NCBI GenBank assembly: GCA_021234155.1
Contig: JAJEKV010000075.1
Span: 4,418,230-4,482,229, forward strand
Direction: 5' to 3'
DNA: 64,000 nt
From: Isoetes taiwanensis
Taxonomy: Eukaryota > Streptophyta > Lycopodiopsida > Isoetales > Isoetaceae
Translations under genes and position numbers: made by a program
Notes under the pieces: model-generated
What the model was told of the DNA's origin: nothing
Database searches by the model: none
The model's input: only the letters and a program-made list of their open reading frames with translations
Shown here: piece by piece, positions 58,304-64,000 of the stretch
Layout: each line of letters begins with the position of its first letter
Position numbering within the stretch: position 1 is the stretch's first letter

Positions 58304-60600
58304 TTTCTTTTTTAATACCTGTTTTCACGAAGAATGCTTTGCTCCAATTCTCTGAAATTAGTAGTTTTATGTTTAGTCTTTGACTGTTTAAAATTTTAGA
58401 GTTCATGTCCCGTCATAGTAAGAATGCATTGGAATACTACTATATATGTTGTTAAATGCCATGGAAATCAAAGTTTTGCCTCCCACTTGAGGAAAGAAGT
58501 GGACACCTTGTGGTGACTTATAGGACTTCTTAATTGTAGTCGCAAATAACTGCTGCCACTATAAAAGGCAGTTTAGAGCGTTTCAATATATCGCATGAAA
58601 TATGTCCAATGCATTCGACTTTTGGATGCTTGCGACATGTTAAATTCAGAAGTGATCTAAATCAAAATTCAGAGTCTACTTGTCAACAATGGCCTGGGCG
58701 CTGCATGCATTCCTGACCATTCATTGCTACATGCATCCATGGAATAAGAACGTGAAAGTGCATTGTGAAATGAGGTACCCACGTGAAAGTGCATTGTGAA
58801 ATGAGGTACCCACATCAGAGTCAGATGCCTTCGGCAAATAGACATGTTTTGCTTTTCATCTTGCTTGTCTCTGCTGCTATTACTGCTCCATCTATTACAG
58901 ATCAATGTAAAGTGATCTATTACCTTAAACCTTAAATCAGATTAGTTATGTGTTACGGAAATGCAAAGGATGGTTATGGACGTGTTCTTGTTCCCAACAT
59001 GTTTAGGTTTATGTTTACTTTTTGTTCAATGCAACATAACTTAAACACATATATTGTTTGGCAGAACAATCAATAAGGATGGCTATGGACCTGTTCTTGT
59101 TGCCATCATGTTTAGGCTTATGTTCGATGTCGGCATATATATTGTTTATCACAACAAGTAATGATCCCCAAGCTCTCGAGCAACCCTAAACCAGGGAAAT
59201 CACTTTGATGTGAAGTTTGTTGGCCACGGTACTCTCTTTGTTTCTAAAGCCGAGCTAAGCAGGAAAAATGGATTTCTGGGTATTTGGATTACTCACCCGA
59301 GGTTTAATTGCCTGAGGGTAAATTTGTATAAAATGGCGAGCATATGCTGTGGGAAGACAAAACTCTCCTAGTGGAATAGAAGGAGGCTCCTGCGATCTGC
59401 TTTTTTTTGGGAATCAAGGACTTGAATATGCATAGTGGAACGCAGGTTATCTGTCCCAAGATGGAAAATTTGAACTCCCCAGGGGTAAAAATTGGGTCCA
59501 ATAGGAGTTCATGCAAAATTTGGTGGAGTCACTCCAGTTGGAGAAATAAAATCATGCTTTCTTAAATTCATTTAATGGAATACTGGTAAACATGTGTTCA
59601 ACGTTCACTTATAACATCCCGAAATTGACAATTTTCATATGATTTTGGCAATGGTTTGGTGAGAAAAAGGGGTTTTGGGTTTTATCTTTTGCTTGTGTTT
59701 AATGGTTCACAACCATGAGAAACTTGATTTCGATAAGTGGGAGCTCTAGGTACTTTAAAATACAATTATGTACTCCTCTAAAAAGTACTTTCTATGTAAC
59801 TTTTAGATAAAAAACTGTGTACATCCTAACATGGTATAACCCGCCAATTTTGATGGCCTTATTCGATCGAACAAGATCCATGGTAACCCCAATCTGAACC
59901 CTTGCAAACACCAAGAGGGTGAGGGGAAAGCGTCAAAGGAAAAGGAGGACGGAGCAGCCACCTGATAAAATTCAGGCCATGAAGACTCCTCCATTGAAGA
60001 GAGGCCAATGGACAAAAGAGCAAATACTTGGACATCCCAAAAAAGGTTAGTGAATATGGCATTTTTACTAGAGAAGCTTCTAGAAGAACTAGGATAGCTT
60101 AAGTAACTGGCAGTATGGTAGCATAACACATAAGCAAAAAAACCATCATCATGTGCTAATTACTTATCAAGAAGAAGAACTGGTAGCATGGCCTTTGGAT
60201 AAAAAGACTTTGGATAAAGGTGACCCCAAATTGAGTGAAGAAGAAGGCAACTCAGATGTCCACAAGTTGTTGTTTGCTAGGTAACAAATGGTGGCATCCC
60301 AACATCACTTTGAGGAGTGTACAGACATTGGATAGGGCTTATATGGATTGGCATAACTTGGATATGCTCTACTCATGCCTTAAATAAATATATGAGGAAT
60401 TTTAATTCCTCTCATCTAGGGTATATCTGATGAGATAGACATATAGGCAGGCAAAGTTAGAGTCTAAAGACCATTATAAGAAGAGGTGCCTCTTCAAACT
60501 GGGTGGCATTTAGTCAAGATTGGAGCAGTTCCGGTTCAACTATTTGAAATGGAGTCATTTACACGCTTCTAGTTTGCTCTGAGTCTAGTTTCTTCTTCCC
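58304..60600. other. Intergenic, no recognised gene
   Basis: Holds a 31-bp tandem duplication at 58750-58812 and a diverged ~110-bp duplication (58960-59060 against 59070-59150, GGATGGYTATGGACSTGTTCTTGTT). No convincing frames. Confidence 0.55.
58750..58812. repeat. 31-bp tandem duplication
   Basis: ACGTGAAAGTGCATTGTGAA plus ATGAGGTACCC is present twice in a row. Confidence 0.9.
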
Positions 60601-60619
60601 TTCTTCTCTATTGTCTTGC

Positions 60620-61260
60620 CATCATGGAAGAGCTTGCAGTAAGTAGGAAAATTATGGCGATTCTGATGCAGCGGGTCGAGCAACTTGCTCAAATGTGCCA
60701 GAGAGAAGAGCTTAGAGAAGAATTTGCATTTCATGCTTCAGCATCCGGCTCAACATCGAGGCCTTAAGAGCCCAAGATCAGTTTTGCCAAAAAAAACTAG
60801 ATAGCATGTTGTCAATGCTTCGTGGGTTCCTAAATCAGCTTTGACTGGTGGTCGTACCATCACAGACATCCAACGGATCAAGCTCAAGTCGGCTTGGTCG
60901 ATTGTCTCCTTAGGGGACTAGCTCTTAGTTGATTTGCACCATTGCTTGAGAATTGCAATCTTTACTGCAAAACTCGAGGATTGTTTTGAAGGCACCGATA
61001 GACAGCGGATTGTGATCGCTAAGCTCAACAACTTGAAGTAAGGGTCACGTCCAGCTTCAGCTTATGTGTCTGAATCTTGGCAATCGCCTTCCATATAGCT
61101 TGGGATGATATTGCCCTTAGTAACTGTCTTTAAAGGGGCTTTGGGATGATGTGAAAGATCTATTACTGACCATGGACGATCCCAAAATTTTCGAAGAAAA
61201 TATTAAGTATGAAGTTTGGTGCGATAATTATTTATTCAGACATAAGCAGGGCATTGTGAA
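60620..61260 (+). pseudogene. Ty3/Gypsy gag remnant
   Basis: Frames on the plus strand read MEELAVSRKIMAIL and VEQLAQMCQREELREEF, then, with breaks, RQRIVIAKLNNLK, SRPASAYVSES, and VKDLLLTMDDPKIFEENIKY. The last three are in the order of a Ty3/Gypsy gag domain (RNA-particle protein). The neighbours show no protease or RT. Several stops and frameshifts mark an old fragment unrelated to the 25.8 kb element. Confidence 0.6.
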
Positions 61261-63076
61261 CAATTTTTGTAAACTCCTTTACTTGTTCCTTGGTTGTGAG
61301 TTGAAACCCTGCCTTGTGCAACTATCATTTTGCATTCGTGGATACGAGTATAATGCTTGCATGATACGAATACCTGTATGGTCATCACACCTTCTACTTC
61401 TCTAGTCATCTCCTCTGAAGCAGATGGTCCTTGCCAATGCAGATGGATCGTGTCCGCTGCTGAAGAACAGCACCAGACGTTTGCTAAGTGGAACCAATCA
61501 ACCAGCAAACTAGCGTGCTTATTTTGTCTATTGAATCTATGTCTTTTTTTTCTTTTTAATGATAAGCTATTCAATTGTTTTGGGGGTATGGTCTATGGTC
61601 TCAAGGATAGTGATTCATGCATCCATATTAAATCCCCTGGAACCCCTTGTTATTGTGCTACATATTCTAAACGAGGTGCACCCTGGACTACCTCAATCGT
61701 CAGATTTGTCGATCTTATGGCCCAGATCGTATGTTGGGGCTTCTGGATGCCTCTTGTTTCGGCAATGGTCATTTATGACTAGGGGCACCTACGATTTTAA
61801 AATATGGAATACAGATCTTCTAAGGTTTTGGAATAGGAAATCACCGGGATTCATCTCTATCTGAGTTCACTTAACATTTTTAATTTCGAGATCTGAAACT
61901 CGAACCTCAAACTTCAATAAAAAATTCGATATCTTAACAAGAATGCTTTAACCAATGCAACCAACAAACTAATATGCTTATTTTATCTGTTGAGTCTATG
62001 TTTTTTTTTTATAAGAATATGGTTTGCAAAGGCTCACTTTGACCTACGGTATGAATTATAAGGGCACAAGGTGATCCATGTATTATGCATAACTATCTTG
62101 GTATGCATGAACTATGACTTAATAGCTAGTTCAAAGTGGGAATCAAAATATCTGAGCAATTGTAATGGTCACTTGGCACTTGATGGCCTTCACAAATGCA
62201 TGAGCACCACTTGTTCTAAAATGCTAACCACGCAAGGCGTGAGTCACCATGGACCATTAGATCACGATATCTCCACTACTATGGCACAATGTTTGAAGTT
62301 GTGTAAACCAATGGAGCATGGCTACTGAGTGAAATTCGAATTTTTGTGAACCTTTGGTTGCTATATTCTTTGTGGATTTTACCATGCTTGCAAGGTTGAA
62401 TTAGCTAGAAGGTTAGTACACCTGACTAAATGTACATCGACCCATGGTCCATAGACAATATAAAAAAAATTTCATGAGATGGTTCCATGGTTTTACGGAT
62501 CTTTGGATTCTAAAGTTAAAAATCTCAAAAAACTTGTGAGACACATGACCGTGGGCTTGAGGGCTAGGTCAAATTGTGGAAGTTGTAATGGCATTATGGT
62601 CATATGGCACTTTTTGACCTTGGTTGAACATTCTAACTGTGGAAAATGCGAAATACCATCAACTTGTGGATGAAAATAATATAGCGAAGTTGTAAGGGCC
62701 GTATCAAGTATGGCCGCTTAAGAAAGTGATATTCGGATACTATGTTTTATATATGCAAAACCCTAACGTATGCATTTTTCTGAGTGCATCTGCGACCAAA
62801 ACTGCTAAGAATTATTTCCAGAACACTGAACCCTAATTATCGAGACTTCTTACATCTGGCACACTGCGGATTCGTGACCATGGAGGAAAGGTATTGCTGT
62901 AATTCCATAAAGGATTTGGTTTCCAGAGATTTAAATGCGCCCGCGGTTTCTCTCATCTAAGTAGTAGATATTGTAGAACCACGATTAGGGCACTTAGATG
63001 TTGAGCATCTGACGACACATAGGCGATTGATGCTTCCTCTTATCTTTGCGAAATTCTTGAACCTGAACATTGACAG
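61261..63076. other. No recognised gene
   Basis: Short overlapping frames on both strands without known motifs. The 61357-61782 plus frame and its antisense partner look like chance. Two similar phrases (CCAGCAAACTAGCGTGCTTATTTTGTCTATTGAATCTATG near 61500 and CCAACAAACTAATATGCTTATTTTATCTG near 61960) show a short dispersed duplication. Confidence 0.5.
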
Positions 63077-63262
63077 GATTTAGCTCAAGAAAATTGGCAA
63101 GATAGAGTTGCAGATGATGTAATAGTACATGCCGTTAATAACCCAGAGGCTGAAGAGTGCACTGATATTGGAAGATGCAGCAGTCTTGCACATCCAGCTG
63201 ACAATACATGGGATTTACAAGACACAAATGTAGCTATGGGCTATTGCCTTCCTCTCAAATGA
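63077..63262 (+). other. Possible terminal exon
   Basis: After ATTGACAG (possible 3' splice site) a 61-codon open frame runs to TGA 63260-63262. It includes ENWQDRVADDVIVHAVNNPE and CSSLAHPADNTWDLQDTN, a composition that looks coding. I found no convincing upstream exon; the nearby ATG at 62879 would put it in the wrong frame. Confidence 0.25.
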
Positions 63263-64000
63263 ACATAGCGACATTTAAGCGGACATAAGGACTTCACTTT
63301 CGAGTGCAGCAGGTTATTTTTGCTTGCTTTTTTCTTCACAATCAATAAGGGTGCATACATACGCTTATCTGCGGTAGCATTTATAGTAATTGTTGGTATA
63401 TTTGGTTGCCTCTCTATTTAATGTATAGATCTGCTTTCGAGCGATAAATAATTGGGCAATCAATGGGCATGTCTTTGCTGCGTTGCTAGCATGTGGTTGT
63501 TAAACTAAGCTATTTGCTTGTAAGGTTCGATCTACAAATTACGATTTATCTTGAATGTTAGTCTCATTAAATATTGATTAATGATGAACTCTAGATTATA
63601 AGTGTTTTACTAATCCAAGTAGAGGTTGAACAGAAGAATAAGGTAACTAATGTGATAACAGATTGCTACATTGAGATGCATTGACATCAAAGGCTTGTTA
63701 TTGCGCTGAATAATGAAGGATTACTGCATTTTGTGAGCACTTTCAAAGTTATTAAGTTACGATTTGCCTTTCATTGTTACGATCATAAGAAAGTCATGCA
63801 AGCTAGATATAGGTATCTTCTGCGGCCATGCGAGGCAAATGAGTGCTTCTGATTCAATACGGCATAGTTTATATAAACTTTGAGGTGGGAATCTAGATGT
63901 AAAATACTGGCCCGAAATTGAATAAAGAGTCCTACACAGCAGACGTTGCTCTTTCATCCAGTAGGCACTGTATTTGATCTCATAGCACAGTACGTACAAA
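63263..64000. other. No recognised gene
   Basis: AT-rich sequence with no convincing frame on either strand up to the window end. An 80-codon minus frame at 63757-63999 has no known motif. Confidence 0.5.

Overview
The window looks like land-plant nuclear DNA from a large, repeat-rich genome. It holds an intronless PLS-class PPR gene, a CCT-delta chaperonin gene, Ty3/Gypsy elements primed by initiator tRNA-Met, and LINEs. The PPR style and the mix of non-LTR elements fit a fern or lycophyte better than a flowering plant, but this is an impression. Host genes are sparse: a Ulp1-type protease gene split by a retroelement, a PPR gene (51916-53649, -) and CCT4 (56486-58167, +). Most of the rest is transposon.

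Layout. 1-4.4 kb: LINE on the minus strand with two large (GA)n blocks at its 5' end. 6.0-7.3 kb: eroded Ty3/Gypsy protease/RT piece (+). 8.8-12.8 kb: L1-type LINE (+), cut off inside its RT. 12.8-16.8 kb: piece of a Ty3/Gypsy element (-) with LTR, primer site, leader and a histone H3-like reading frame. 17.2-18.6 kb and 44.45-45.1 kb: the two halves of the Ulp1-like gene. 18639-44450: a 25.8 kb Ty3/Gypsy chromovirus-like insertion (-) with matching 5-bp target duplications (TCACT). It is built as LTR - internal B - partial LTR - internal A - LTR, and internal B also carries a 2.4 kb duplication and a 675-bp hAT-like insertion. 45.8-46.4 kb: L1 ORF1 remnant. 46.8-48.8 kb: broken DDE-type transposase gene (-). 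60.6-61.25 kb: Gypsy gag remnant (+).

Main discovery candidate: the 25.8 kb retroelement carries, between its 5' LTR and gag and in the same sense, an extra gene whose C-terminal part is a histone H3 fold. This is visible in both internal copies, and again at the same place in the diverged relative at 13.3 kb. The extra genes appear to have their own internal promoters: each start is preceded by a TATA box (CTATAAATAG), and further upstream by a pair of ~70-bp palindromes about 200 bp apart. A second pre-gag gene of unknown function follows the H3-like gene. The integrase ends in a chromodomain-like segment, so one element may encode both a reader of H3 and an H3-like protein.

Caveat: the retroelement copies differ mainly by small indels clustered at CG and CHG sites, while AT-rich stretches are nearly identical. 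This suggests consensus errors over methylated cytosines. Many frameshifts in these frames may therefore be artefacts, and H3-like reading frames were recognised by comparing copies rather than from one open frame. All identifications are by eye, without database searches.
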